Assembly: GCA_964006375.1 (NCBI GenBank) | Contig: OZ023264.1 | Location: 171,900,295 to 171,964,294, forward strand | Reading direction: 5' to 3' | Length of the DNA: 64,000 nucleotides | From: Tillus elongatus | Taxonomy: Eukaryota > Arthropoda > Insecta > Coleoptera > Cleridae | In this document: piece by piece, positions 1 through 11,094 of the stretch | Layout of the letters: every line of letters begins with the position of its first letter | How positions within the stretch are numbered: position 1 is the stretch's first letter | Program-made: the position numbers and the translations under genes | Notes under the pieces: model-generated | The model's input: only the letters and a program-made list of their open reading frames with translations | What the model was told of the DNA's origin: nothing | The model's database searches: none

Positions 1-1300
1 TTTCATAAGTTTTGAACAATATCTCATTTTTATTTAAAAGGCCAAAATTACTTTGTCACCTTTGAGTCTGAAATTATACATTTCAGCAGGTATTTTGTTC
101 TAGTTAATATTGAAAAAACCGTGCACAGATTTCATAAATTTTGAACAAGATCTCATTTTTATTTAAAACGCCTAATTTACCTTTGAGCCTGATTTTTTTT
201 CAGCAGATATTTTGTTATTGTTGATGTTGAAAAAAAACCGGTTTGATTAGGTTTACTAAAACGAAATCATTCTGGCGATTAATACGGAAAAATAACTGCT
301 ACGTTTATAATTTGGCAGATACTTTACTTTTATAAATAGGAATTAAGTTTCCTTCTGGAAATATTTTGTAACTTTAATGAAATTTGTAATACAAGTTTCT
401 TTTAAAGAGACTTACACTATCTATAGATAAATCAAAATTTAATTTTTTAAGTTAATATAAAAGAGGGTTTTGGGCATTTTTCTCCAAATGAGTTTAAACA
501 CAAGATTTTTTGATAATATAGAGATATCGATGGTAACAATTTCGAAAGAATTCTTTAAATGTGCGCATACTAGGACCTCTTAAATCGACCTTCAAGGCCT
601 GTGTAAATTTAAAGTATAAATTTTAGCAATATGCCTTATAATAATAGTGTACAATTCTTATGAAAATTCATTAGCATAACGCACTTACTGCGTCCCGAAT
701 TTTTTTTAATTTATCGGTACTATATATATATATACAGATCTCCCCACTAGTGAATTTGAATTTTTCATTTTACGAATAATTCGCTAGAAAGTGACATCGT
801 TCATGGTTTCGGAGTTATTGCAATTTGCAATTTTTTACGTTTTTGGCACATAACAAAACTTGTGATACAGCGTTTTCGCCAAAAGGTATCAACGTTTTAT
901 AAAAACAACGCATTCAGAAAGGTTTTTGTTTATGTAATTCATCGAAAAAATTGGAATGCCATATACAGAGCGCTCTCAAATAGTAACTAAATTTCAGAAA
1001 ATTTAAACTGGTATGACTCAATATTTTCAAATGGAACTGCATGTAGTAGTGAATTTTTATTAAGAAATTTCAGTAATAGAAAGGTATCGATAGTAATACT
1101 TTTTATAAAGAATGGTACATTCTTTCTATTATATAGGCTATACTAGTAACCAAATTTGGCCTTTCATAAAAAAAAGTCATGTTTGTCATAAAACACATTT
1201 TTATGAAAATTCATTACCATAAGCCACATGCTCCGAATAGACTTTTTATTATCTTGAGAATGCCATAAGGTAGCAATGGATTTTCATTTATAGTTTTTTT
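1..1300. repeat. Degraded hub-type repeat sequence
   Basis: No reading frame of interest. Two copies of the end signature seen elsewhere (CATAACGCACTTGCTGCGTC) can be recognised in worn form near 675-700 and 1215-1240. The text around 1085-1200, with a GGTACATT, a TATAGGCTATAC and a GTAACCAAATTTG, matches the interior of the copies at 11.9-12.2 kb and 23.6-23.9 kb. This is an old, diverged member of the non-coding repeat described at 11.1 kb. Boundaries are approximate. Confidence 0.5.
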
Positions 1301-2037
1301 GAATGCGTCTTAATAAATTTAATTTTCTCTTGCCTGGCCACATCGTAAAAAGCAAAACCGGTTAGAGAGAAGAAAGCAAGCACTTGTGAGGCCAAAGAAC
1401 AAGTTTTTACATCTATATTTAGTATTGAATGCACAACAGATTATTTTATGCAAGAGATAAATGATTACTACTACCTTTTCTACATCTCTTTAAATAAATC
1501 TAATCGACCTAAGGTCATGGTGGATTGATTGGAATAGCCCACTTACAATGAATGTAATCTAAGTTCAGACCACGAATTTTGAAAGGCTTGGATTATTTTA
1601 GCTGTCCAAAGTTCGTAAATTGTTAACAAATTCTTACAATCTATGAATATTTATTGAGTTTCGTAGCATACTCAGCTTGATATACAAGCTCCAACATGTT
1701 TATATTTTCTCATAAAGTTTATAATTTCATATTCTTGTTGGTTGCTCCAATCTGGGTGTTTGAGATAACATGTGCAAGTTTCCGAACGTATCTGCACTGC
1801 AAAACTATTAGTAGCCGATTTGTATGCAGCAAGGATGGAGAGATCCTCTAAATGATAGATGAAAAGTTCGGCCATATCTCACACTACATGAACTGGAATG
1901 TATTACTCCTGCATTTTATATGTCAACATGATAAGCCGCTGTCTTATGAATTTATAGTTTTGACCTTATTTCTTGAAATGTCACTGTTTTCCGACTGTTC
2001 ATATGCGCTGACGCATGACTTATTTATATGGGTGTAA
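1301..2037. other. No recognised feature
   Basis: AT-rich sequence between degraded repeat and the LINE 3' end. Two short open frames of 61-67 codons show no motif I recognise and are probably chance. Confidence 0.4.
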
Positions 2038-3363
2038 CTTTAATAAATGTTTAATGGTGTCTTTGCACAGTGGTGCATTACACAGGTCATGTACTTATGC
2101 GTACAAATAAAATCACAAAAGTGATAACATACATATACACAAATATACATACAAATCAGCAGCATAGGTCAAAACATGAATGTACAGAAACATCACAATG
2201 TGGATAAATATTCAAAAAAAAAACACAGCACAAAACAGAACAAGCAATAAAAGTCCCATGATATAACAATATCGATGCAAATTGAAGTTATAAAAAGTAG
2301 CATGGCGTTTATTTTATACAATAAGCAAAATATTCATCAAATGAATAAAAATCATTGCTTATCAAAATGTTCGTAATGGCAGACTTGAATTTGTTGTAAT
2401 GTAATTTTCTTATATTATGAGAGAGTTGGTTATAAAGTTTCATTCCAAAGTGATCGATTCCGTTCCTTGTTCTTTTTAAGCGCGTGAAATCGACTGCGAA
2501 GTTATCTTCACCGCGTGTAAGATGACTGTGAATGATACTGTGCCTAGTGAAGTCTGATTCGTGGCACTTAACGTATAAAAGATACTGTAAAATATAGACA
2601 CAAGGTATTGTAAGTATCTGAAAGTCGTCTATACCCCAAACCGCCCAGGATTCTAATTGCCTTACGTTGGGTTGCGAAAACAAATTCAGCGTGTGGTGAG
2701 TGTCCCCATACCAGAATGGCATAAGTTAAGATACTATGCACACATCCATAGTATGCACTTTTTAAGGTGGGAGCAGAGACTTGGGCCGAAAGACTCCGCA
2801 GGAGAAACATGCCACGGGCTGCCATCTGACATGCATACATGCAATGTGAGTCCCAAATAGGCTTGCTGTCGACCATAACTCCAAGGAATTTCACAGGCTC
2901 GGTGTTAGCGCCATTGACGAGGTTGTGCTTTAACGAAAACAATAAAGACTCAGATTTTAGGCTGTTCAAGCTAAGCTGATTTGCTGAGAACCAATCCTGA
3001 CAGACATATTTAATTCTGCTAATGGTAGAGTGTAATGTATTGATGTTTGGATCTGAGAAAACAAAAGTCGTATCATCAGCAAATAGAACAAAATTACTTA
3101 ATAAAGTCTGTTGATTTTTATAGGTCGTTGATGTATAGCAGGAATAAAATACGCCCAAGGACCGAACCTTGTGGTACACCGTATTTTAGATCTAGTGTAG
3201 GTGATTTTTCACCATTAGCTGACACAAACTGTGATCGGTCTTCCAGGTATGATTTCAAAAAAGTGATACTGTCGGTATTGAAGCCGTAGAACTGAACCTG
3301 GTTAATTAAAATATCATGAGAAACACAGTCAAATGCTTTAGACAGGTCGAGTTTCTTACACAC
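2038..3363 (-). pseudogene. Non-LTR retrotransposon, 5'-truncated reverse transcriptase with 3' UTR
   Basis: Read on the minus strand, the fragment starts at 3363 inside the reverse transcriptase with LDLSKAFDCVSHDIL, followed by the palm motif GVPQGSVLG and, after a frameshift near 3118-3125, the catalytic FADDT motif. It continues through the thumb-like region (SLKSESLLFSL, VKFLGVMVD) to a C-terminus ending near 2309 after a second frameshift near 2640-2660. About 270 bases of AT-rich 3' UTR follow on the minus strand. The layout and the GVPQGS/FADD motifs are those of Jockey/CR1-type LINEs. The endonuclease and N-terminal half are absent, as expected for 5' truncation during target-primed reverse transcription. 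The element is dead. The exact clade cannot be set by eye. Confidence 0.85.
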
Positions 3364-3728
3364 ACAAGTGAAACTAACATCTTACTTATACCAATTTTAT
3401 TGCGTAATTATTTAAAAGAAATGGATATATTAAGTCGTTATTTGTTTATTGATCATCATAGTTGAAAGGATTTTACTCTGTGGTCGATGTGATCATGGTC
3501 AAACTTCAGTCGTGGGATTATTCTGTTATTCTGCAGAAATTATCTTAATACATTCGTAATATTAAATTGATCGTTAGAGGTGTAGTTGCTTTAGCGCAGG
3601 TTAACAGCGTTTCATTGGTATTTATAACACTAAAAGCGGAACAATATTTTGTACCCACATTTGTTTGAGCGTATTCCAGCGTGACGAGAAACATTTAGTT
3701 TTTGACTGTAATATCGGATATCTGATTT
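3364..3728. other. No recognised feature
   Basis: AT-rich sequence between the LINE 5' truncation point and the target-site duplication of the SINE at 3738. No coding signal seen. Confidence 0.4.
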
Positions 3729-3737
3729 ATATCCATT

Positions 3738-4103
3738 CTCAAGAGCCTCGGTGGTTCAGGGGCAAGAACGTGTGCCTCTGAAGCGAAGGGTACTGGGTTC
3801 GATCCCAGGGTTCTCCTTTCACTTTTTCAGTACAAACTGTAATATTTACATCAACCGAGGTTCTGGCATTGTATTTGAGCAAGTTGAATGTCTGCACGTT
3901 CCGCTCTTCGGAAGGGGCGTAATACCGTCGGTCCCGTGTCCATGAGATATTGGGCACGTTAAATATCCCTACCCCCCTTACAAAAAGGTAGGGGTTCGGC
4001 AAAATTTTCAGGATAGTGAGGCGAAACTGCTCCCTAGCGTCGGTGATTGGTCATAGTCGCGGAAATAGTCCGACGTAAAGAAACAAAACACACACAAACA
4101 CAC
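3738..4103 (+). mobile_element. tRNA-derived SINE (family A), copy 1, full length
   Basis: The head looks like a tRNA: an A-box-like TGGTTCAGGGG about 15 bases in, then a B box GGTTCGATCCC. A body of about 250 bases follows, ending GTCGGTGATTGGTCATAGTC ... CCGACGTAAAG and a simple CA-rich tail. The copy is bracketed by a 9-bp direct repeat ATATCCATT (3729-3737 and 4104-4112), a target-site duplication. The sequence agrees closely with the copies at 8.3 and 20.4 kb. SINEs of this type are transcribed by RNA polymerase III from the internal promoter and moved by a partner LINE, which I cannot identify here. Open frames across the body are not coding. Confidence 0.9.
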
Positions 4104-4112
4104 ATATCCATT

Positions 4113-4267
4113 TTCGCATGTTTATATTTATGATTATGGTTGTCGGTGAAACAAACGTCCTCATTCCCTAACGCCGCTGCATCGAGTCGATTGTCGACGT
4201 TAGTGGATTTTCGGCTTTTGACGTTCGATCTTCGTGCCGTCCGTGGAGTATTTCGCATTGCGAATAC
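4113..4267. other. Unrecognised spacer
   Basis: Short GC-richer spacer between the SINE and the direct repeat at 4268. No motif recognised. Confidence 0.3.
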
Positions 4268-4640
4268 GATGGAGTATTCACATTACATGCGCATTGTGAA
4301 TCTTTCAGTTTCTACTGCCTTTTGTGTCACTATGTGGATGGAAACCGCTTTTTTGAAACTTTTTGTGAAGTCGTAAAAACAGTTGTAAAAGATGGATAAG
4401 ATAGTAGTAGCATTTTCCTGGCTAATTCGAGTGCTTCTTTTGTGTGTTCTCTTGAAGGAGTGTTGAAACGTTCTATTGGAAGTATAGGAATAAGATACCT
4501 CCTCGTATTTCGTGGGAACACACTTAATGGAAAGTTAGAAACTTTATTGATTGATGTAGTTTTGCTACATATTTTTTTGATAAAAGAAAGGATTAAAAAT
4601 GAAAATTCACAGAATTACTGCGACACCAAACAACAACCTT
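4268..4640. repeat. Direct duplicate, copy 1 (with 5193-5565)
   Basis: Begins CATTACATGCGCATTGTGAA and ends near ACCAAACAACAACC. The same ~350-370 bases recur in the same orientation at 5193-5565 with scattered substitutions and short indels. The unit has no coding motif I recognise. The two copies bracket a LINE fragment, so this may be a segmental duplication or two members of a repeat family. Confidence 0.85.
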
Positions 4641-4744
4641 TTTTCTATCCCTCAGCTGCCTCGTTAGCACCACAGCCTTTGGTTTATTGTGTATGCCCCT
4701 TTTCTTTTCTACTTCACCCATTCCAAAATCACTGTACCTTGAAC

Positions 4745-5162
4745 TAGTCTGCACAGCAATTGTTAGGGTGAAGATTTATATTGCTCTGTCTCTGGTCTAG
4801 GCTGTCCGTAGATCAGTTGTCTTTTGCGGTCCAGAGCTTTGCACTCGCTGAAGATGTGCTGGTCTCATTCCTCCCCCTCGCCGCAAAGTCTGCATGCCAG
4901 GTTCCCCACGAACCGCCCCATTTTATGCAGGTGTTTCTTGACGGCCATGTGTTCCGTCAAGAGTCCTGTTATGTTTCTGAGCTGTCCTCTGCTGAGATTT
5001 AGCAGCTCCACAGCTATCTTTAAACTGGGTTCCTAAATTATTGACTTGCCATGTCTGAGCCCTTGACAGTCTGTCCAGTACACCTTGTGTTGCTTTCTGA
5101 CCCAGAACTCCCTTGGCAGTGCTCTTTGTCACGCCGAGAACCGGTTCTGGTCCCATAAATCA
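4745..5162 (-). pseudogene. LINE C-terminal fragment with zinc knuckle (I/LOA/R1-like)
   Basis: On the minus strand one frame, broken by three in-frame stops, reads LSRGQLRNITGLLTEHMAVK, then HLHKMGRFVGNLACRLCGEG and, after a stop, DQHIFSECKALDRKR. The spacing C-x2-C ... H-x4-C with the LR-x-ITG-LLT-x-H lead-in is the C-terminal tail found after the RNase H or RT region in several insect LINE clades such as I, LOA and R1. No catalytic domain is present. Codon composition is GC-richer than the surroundings. The fragment lies between two direct ~350-bp copies. Family assignment is by motif memory only. Confidence 0.7.
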
Positions 5163-5192
5163 ATCTTCTGACCCTTTCTTCGAGAGACTGTA

Positions 5193-5565
5193 TTTGCATT
5201 ACATGCGCATTGTGAATCTTTTAGTTTCTACCGCCTCTCGTGTCACTATGTGGATGGACCCAGTTTTTTTTTTAAATTTTTTTGTGAAGTCGTAAAAACA
5301 GTTGTAAAAGATGGATAAGATAGTAGTAGCATTTTCCTGGCTAATTCGAGTGATTCTTCTGTATGTTACCTTGAAGAAGAGTGTTTAAAAATTCTATTGG
5401 AAGTTTAGGAATAAGATACCTCCTCGTATTTTGTGGGAAACACTAAATGGAAAGCTGGAAACTTTATTGATTGATATAGTTTTGCCACATACCTTTTTGG
5501 ATAAAAGAAAAGATTAAAAATTAGAATTCACAGAATTACTACGAGACCAAACAACAACCCTAGGT
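5193..5565. repeat. Direct duplicate, copy 2 (with 4268-4640)
   Basis: Second copy of the unit at 4268, starting CATTACATGCGCATTGTGAA. It carries a longer T run near 5266-5282 and small indels relative to copy 1, so the duplication is not recent. Confidence 0.85.
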
Positions 5566-5641
5566 AACTATATGTTGAGAATCAATTACACTGGGCTGTC
5601 AGTGATGTTTTATACGGTTTTTATAATGCTGTTTCTATTTT

Positions 5642-5860
5642 GCATACAGACTTGGAGAATACTTCTCTGGCTTCACTGTTGGTTTTTAATGGTGAAGGAC
5701 GTAGCCAGCGCGTGAGCTAACTGGAGCAACTGGCCCTTCGAATTCTAGAACTTCCAGAATTCGAAGGGCCACTTGCTCCAGTTAGCTCACGCGCTGGCTA
5801 CGTCCTTCACCACTAAAAACCAACAGTGAAGCCAGAGAAGTATTCTCCAAGTCTGTATGC
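5642..5860. repeat. Near-perfect foldback (inverted repeat) of a 105-bp unit
   Basis: The left arm starts GCATACAGACTTGGAGAATA and the right arm ends with its reverse complement. The arms meet around 5746-5757 at CTAGAACTTCCAG with almost no spacer. The right arm (CTTCCAGAATTCGAAGGGCC onward) is the same unit found at 34.80-34.90 kb, 3' of a Penelope-like element. The unit after the right arm, containing TTTCACCAAGTAAGGGCAAC, recurs at 35.32 kb. The structure is a long hairpin in single strands. Confidence 0.9.
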
Positions 5861-7027
5861 AGTATGGACAAGTTTCACCAAGTAAGGGCAACAACAGTCA
5901 ATGAACTGTTTCTATTTATTTTAGGCCTGCTTGTTTTTATTGTCTACCACATCTGCTTTACTTTGCACCTTATATTTTTCTAAGCCTTTAAAGACTTCAT
6001 ATCCTATTACAACTGGTACAAGAGAGCATTAGCGGCTTGTTTGTCAAATATTCTTCATATTTACTGGAAACTACGGTTTTACTGTTACCATTTCAATTAT
6101 TGGAAACTAGTTTGGTGACCACCCTCAACCATATTACATGGTGACGATCATAGATCAGGTTTTTCAAGAAATTGGAGTCCTATTGTTGGTCTTTAGATAT
6201 AGGGTAAACCACTTAGAAATTGGTAAGACTGGTAACGTAACTCTTTAATTTTAATTTAAACTGTCAACGGAGAAGGGACTATAAACTTCGTTTGAGTGCA
6301 AATTATTAAGTGCCTTCATTCGTCATTTTAAAGCGATTTTCTTTATTTTGTTCCTTATTCTTACACAATTAATCACAATAATTCAAGGCGGCTGGGTAAA
6401 TAAGCAGTAAGATTATAATATAACAAGTTTGAACTTCAACTTTTGACAGCAAATGTCAGACAAAATTAGGTAGCTGTACAACTGGTAATAAAGGCATCTA
6501 TCATTGCGACAATAGTAAACATTTGAAGCAATAGATGGCTTTAGTGTCGACATGGTACTCGCGTTACAATGGATTTCCAGCACGAACGCTTTCTAACAAC
6601 GTTCTCAGAGTAAATTAGGATTGAAGGGATAAATTGAAATCATGAGAAATGGGTAATTCGAAATTTTCAGGTATTAATACCGCTACGGATTACGGTATTT
6701 TTAACTAACCAATAAAATCAAATTTTCTAAAGTGTTTTCTTTATTATCAGTAGTTGTGAAAATTTAAGATGTGTATACATGAAAGGTTTAACTACATGAA
6801 ATTTATGACGATCTGGCAACCTCGGGAAGAAACAGCTACATATTAAGATCTTTCAAGTATTGTAATTTTCATTGTTTATATTTTCATCTACGATTTACTT
6901 AAATAGCATAGCATTACATGTAACGTCATCTGTCTTTGTTCAACATTGTAGATATTGCATTACAGAAGTTGAAGTGATGTCGAGGATTATTTATTATTTT
7001 CGAATAACTTTTTTTTAAATTATATTA
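5861..7027. other. No recognised feature
   Basis: AT-rich sequence. The first ~50 bases continue the foldback-associated unit. Beyond that I see no coding motif, structured repeat or RNA gene. Confidence 0.4.
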
Positions 7028-7196
7028 TTGGCTGCGGCATCTCAGGCCATTAGCACATTCATTTCCCATCATTCACTATTTTTATTAATTTTCCAGACAA
7101 AGTCAACTTCGCGTTGACTCGCCCAGGAATCGAACTCGGAACCTCTCACTTAGCAGGCTGGCACCTAGCAACCTGCGCCACGAGGTTGTATCGAAT
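7028..7196 (-). mobile_element. tRNA-derived SINE (family B)
   Basis: Read on the minus strand, a tRNA-like head starts CCTCGTGGCGCAGGTTGCTA (A-box-like) and carries a good B box GAGTTCGATTCC at about 7125-7138. A short body with GCTAATGGCCTGAGATGCCG follows and ends in AT-rich sequence. It differs from family A in head and body. No clear target duplication was found, so the limits are approximate. Confidence 0.65.
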
Positions 7197-7399
7197 AACT
7201 TAATTTTTCTTTGATTTATGAAAATTGATACACCACCAAGTCGATGTATGTTATTTTAAGTTGTAAATTTTTATTTCAATCAATTGAAAAATTTGAAAGA
7301 TATTGCGTTTAAATATATTTTTTTAAATTTTTGTTAAGACAAATTGGGCGTTAAGATATAGGGAACGAACTCGTCCATCTCATTAACAAAATAAGGCTG

Positions 7400-7713
<314 letters not shown>

Positions 7714-7718
<5 letters not shown>

Positions 7719-7758
7719 CTGATGACGCTAATTTTGTTAGTGAAACGACCGTCAGGTC
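7714..7758 (+). ncRNA. Hammerhead-ribozyme-like motif 1
   Basis: Core CTGATGA at 7719-7725, one extra base, hairpin GCTAA (7727-7731) with TTAGT (7737-7741), then GAAAC (7742-7746), tetraloop GACC and GTC (7751-7753). C15.2-G16.2 and A15.1-U16.1 would form the two-pair stem III of minimal hammerheads, with cleavage predicted after C7753. Stem I is weak (CT with AG plus a G-T pair). Minimal hammerheads of this shape are known in Penelope-like elements and retrozymes. The downstream sequence (AGGTCTTTAAAAG ... TTCTCGAAGTGTACTTAT) recurs after the motif at 49.9 kb. Activity is an inference. Confidence 0.55.
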
Positions 7759-8306
7759 TTTAAAAGATGTGTTGTTTGATTTGTTTTCTCGAAGTGTACT
7801 TATAAAGCCATAAGTAATTTTCTTTCTTAAATTAATGATAATAATGTATTATAGAGAAATTTTTAATCTGGATGGTTAAATTATTATCTCTCCTAGACAG
7901 TTAAAATTGATGTGTAAAAACTCAAAGCAAATGTTGTCTTCTCTAAAAGCCGCAAATATGTGATATATTCGCACGCAGTTAAAATTCATATATAACTGTT
8001 TGATTAATAGCTTTAATAATTGCTTCATTCGGGTAATAAAAAGCTTCTCCGATAAAATAACGCAATAGTTGGAAAACGTTTTTAAAATTCATATAAATTT
8101 TCAGAATGAAACTGCATATATGTCAACAGCAGACTCATAAGTTCGTATAAATATAAAATTATTCATGATTTATTAACAAGCTATGTGAAATTGCGATAAA
8201 GTTAGTTTGTTCAATAGGCTGGTTCGTTAAATGATTAAATATTTATTTTTATTTTCTTCCTAAACTTACTGTAATAGACATATTAAACAATCTTAGACAA
8301 TAAATA

Positions 8307-8666
8307 AGGAACCTCGGTGGTTCAGGGGTAAGAACGTGTGCCTCTGAATCGAAGGGTACTGGGTTCGATCCCAGGGTACTCCTTTCACTTTTTCAGTACA
8401 AACTGTAAAATTAACATCAACCGAGGTTCTGGCATTTTATTTGAGCAAGTTGAATGTCTGCACGTTCCGCCCTTCGGAGGGGGCGTAAAGCCGTCGGTCC
8501 CGTGTCCATGCGATAATGGGCACGTTAAATATCCCTACCTTCCTTACAGAAAGGCAGGGGTTCCGCAAAATTTCCAGGATAGTGAGGGGAAACTGTTCCC
8601 TGGCGTCGGTGATTGGCCATAGTCGCGGAAATAAGCCGACGTTAAAGAAACAAAACACACACAAAC
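8307..8666 (+). mobile_element. tRNA-derived SINE (family A), copy 2, full length
   Basis: A box TGGTTCAGGGG at 8318-8328, B box GGTTCGATCCC at 8362-8372, body ending GGCCATAGTCGCGGAAATAA, then an ACAAAACACACACAAAC tail. Flanked by a 13-bp target-site duplication TAGACAATAAATA (8294-8306 and 8667-8679), which fixes both ends and gives 360 bp. This is the best reference copy in the window. It should be read as a Pol III-transcribed retroposon, not as protein coding. Confidence 0.95.
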
Positions 8667-8987
8667 TAGACAATAAATATAAATATAGTATAGTATGGTA
8701 TAATATTTGTGCCTGCTTTATTTTCTTGCTGGAATACTTCTAATCTTTACATATGGTAAGTTGAAGGTTGAATCTGTCTTGGGGAGATTACGATCTTACA
8801 CTTGGGGTGCAGATTGTATAGACCGATATGTGCACTTGATGATGGGCTGGTCCTAGTCACCGGCAAATTCCTCGGCGTCGTCTGTAAGTGCATGCAAGCT
8901 GGTAAATGTGTGGGGTTTAATGAAGCTATGGTAAATATCCTTATTATGTCTAGTTTTAGATACCTATATACAGGATGATCCAACCGT

Positions 8988-8991
<4 letters not shown>

Positions 8992-9045
<54 letters not shown>
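8992..9045. repeat. (TA)n microsatellite, 54 bp
   Basis: Pure TA run directly abutting the first unit of the tandem repeat at 9046. Confidence 0.95.
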
Positions 9046-9046
<1 letters not shown>

Positions 9047-9605
9047 TTTTTTGTTTGAAAGGGTATGCTCCCGAGGCGGTCCCATTTATACCAAGTCAGT
9101 ATCTGATGATGGGATCTCAGAGAAATATAGGGAAATCCTCAAAAAAAAATTGTATGTACGGTCGCCCATAATTTGGCCAATTGTAGACAAATGTATAAAA
9201 AAAAATTTTGTTTCAAAGGGTATACTCGTGAGGTGGTTCCATTTTCACCAAGTCATGTTCTGATATTGAGATCTCCGGGAAATCGTCAAAAGTTATTTTT
9301 TTATGTATGTTCACCGATATTTGAAGTGAATTGTGGACCAATTTGAAAAAGCCTTTTTGTGTTTCATATGGTATACTCCGGAAATGGTCTCATTTTCACT
9401 AAATCAGGATCTCATGATGGGATCTCAGGGAAAACGAGAGAAATAAAAAAATATATATTTATATTCACCGATATTTTCGTCAACTATGGACCAATTCTAA
9501 AAGACCTTTTTTGTTTGAAAGGGTAGACTCCTGAGGTGGTACTATTTTCATTAAGTATTCATCTGATGATGGGGTCTCAAGGAAATCGTGTGAAATCCCC
9601 TTATA
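9046..9605 (+). repeat. Tandem repeat, about 3.7 units of ~152 bp
   Basis: The phrase TTTTGTTTGAAAGGGTATAC recurs with changes at about 9050, 9207, 9358 and 9510, giving periods of 157, 151 and 152 bases. Each unit holds a GAGGTGGTCCCATTTTCACC stretch, TGATGATGGGATCTCAG, AATCG and a TATGTTCACCGATATTT block ending in TGGACCAATT. Units differ from each other by perhaps one base in five to ten, so the array is old. No coding frame runs through it. Confidence 0.85.
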
Positions 9606-10292
9606 ATCTACGTAACTTAAAGTCCTACTGTAATAATAATGGATGATGTCAAAGATACAAATGACAACTGCAATTTTAGGTCCTAAAATGTTTGAAAATA
9701 TTATTAAACTAAAGTTGAAAGAAAACTACTTTGAAGTGTAAAATGGTTGGGAAGTTCAAAGGATGTAGAGGCAATATTGGAGGTTCTAATAACTGAAGAT
9801 GGGTTGAATAAATTGTAAATTTGAAATACCGAAATTTTATAGCAAGAAATGTCAGTGTCAATACGATTTTGATATATTTCACTTTAATGTTTTCACCAAA
9901 TCGCATCAATTACAGGCACAAGTTTGTAACTTCTATGTTATATGCACTGTATAATTTTTGTGCATATAAATAAATAAAATAAATACGGTATTGTGATTAT
10001 AGAATAGCAGTTTTCTAATACCGTACTCACTAAATGCGTATATTTACACTAAACAATGGAAAAACAAACAAACAAAAAATTAAACCGCCTTCAAAATAGG
10101 TACTAAAAGGCGAAAAATAACTGGTTTAATTCAAAAGACAAAAATTTATCTAAATGTAATATTATTATATACGTTACCTACTTATCTGTTTGAAGTCGAA
10201 CCAAAGCCCAAAACACAATAATACTCCAGCGGTATAAGCCGCTTAATTAATAACCGATTATAATTTAAATGAAAATGATATGTGTATTTTTC
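9606..10292. other. No recognised feature
   Basis: AT-rich sequence with a 66-codon chance frame on the minus strand. No motif or repeat recognised. Confidence 0.4.
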
Positions 10293-10672
10293 TTTTTTAA
10301 CGTCGGTCTATTTCCGCAACTATGACCAATCACCGATGCTAGAGAACAGTTTCCCCTCACTATCCTGGAAATTTTACCAAACCCCTGCCTTTCTGTAAGG
10401 CATGTTAAAGATTCCTACCCCTGCCTTTCTGTAAGGGGGGTAGGAATCATTAACAGCCCAACTTCGTATGGACACGGGACCGACGGCTTTACCCCTACTC
10501 CGAAGGGAGGAACTGGCAGACATTCAAATTGCTCAAATACAATGCCAAAACCCTGTTGATGTTAATTTGTTACAGTGTGAACTAAAAAAGTGAAAGGAGA
10601 ACCCTGATATCGAACCCAGTACCCTTCGGTTCAGAAGCACACGTTCTTACCATGAACCACCGAAGCTCTTAA
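10293..10672 (-). mobile_element. tRNA-derived SINE (family A), copy 3, with internal duplication
   Basis: On the minus strand it runs from the tRNA-like head (GTGGTTCATGG, then ACTGGGTTCGATATC) to the body end GACGTTAAAAAAG near 10297. It carries an extra ~40 bases relative to the other copies. The CCCTGCCTTTCTGTAAGG block is present twice (about 10382-10400 and 10420-10437) with the intervening AAGATTCCTACC, so a local tandem duplication has occurred. The A and B boxes are each mutated. No convincing target duplication was seen. Confidence 0.85.
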
Positions 10673-10918
10673 TGCAATACCTAAATATGTTGTTGATAAT
10701 CAAAGACCAACCCACGCTCTCGTATTCCGTTGCGTGCTCGGAGGGAGTGGACCTAGCCTCTCTACCTACTTACCTATGTAAGGCTAGATGCATTCTCACA
10801 ACAATTAGAACCGCAAACCGGTTTCGCTTTAATTAGAGCTCGTTAGTACGGCATACTAATTGCTGTGAAAATACACCTATAAAGTAATACGGCTATGGTA
10901 GCCAGCCTTCCAACACTG
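10673..10918. repeat. Short foldback repeat, second copy at 55.25 kb
   Basis: About 10780-10880 holds ATTCTCACAACAATTAGAAC and, 60 bases on, CTAATTGCTGTGAAAAT, its approximate reverse complement. The same block, with AACCGCAAACCGGTT and ACACCTATAAAGTA, occurs at 55253-55360. This is probably a small non-autonomous inverted-repeat element. The rest of the interval is unrecognised. Confidence 0.55.
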
Positions 10919-11094
10919 AGTGGTGAACGTGCCGCCCCCTAGTTGAGGAACCAAGTAGTATGTTGTCACCCCAGCTCCAAATAACACAAAGTGTTAAAAA
11001 ATAGAGACCGTATACAACCAACTAACAATTTTAGTTTCCCTATATTAGGGTAGAAATGGGCCAGGGCTGACAATTTACTAAAATTGTTAGTTGC

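Noticed and set aside
9606..10292. Possible CRISPR-like or satellite continuation
   Set aside because: Repeat units stop at about 9605. The window shows no short direct repeats with regular unique spacers anywhere.
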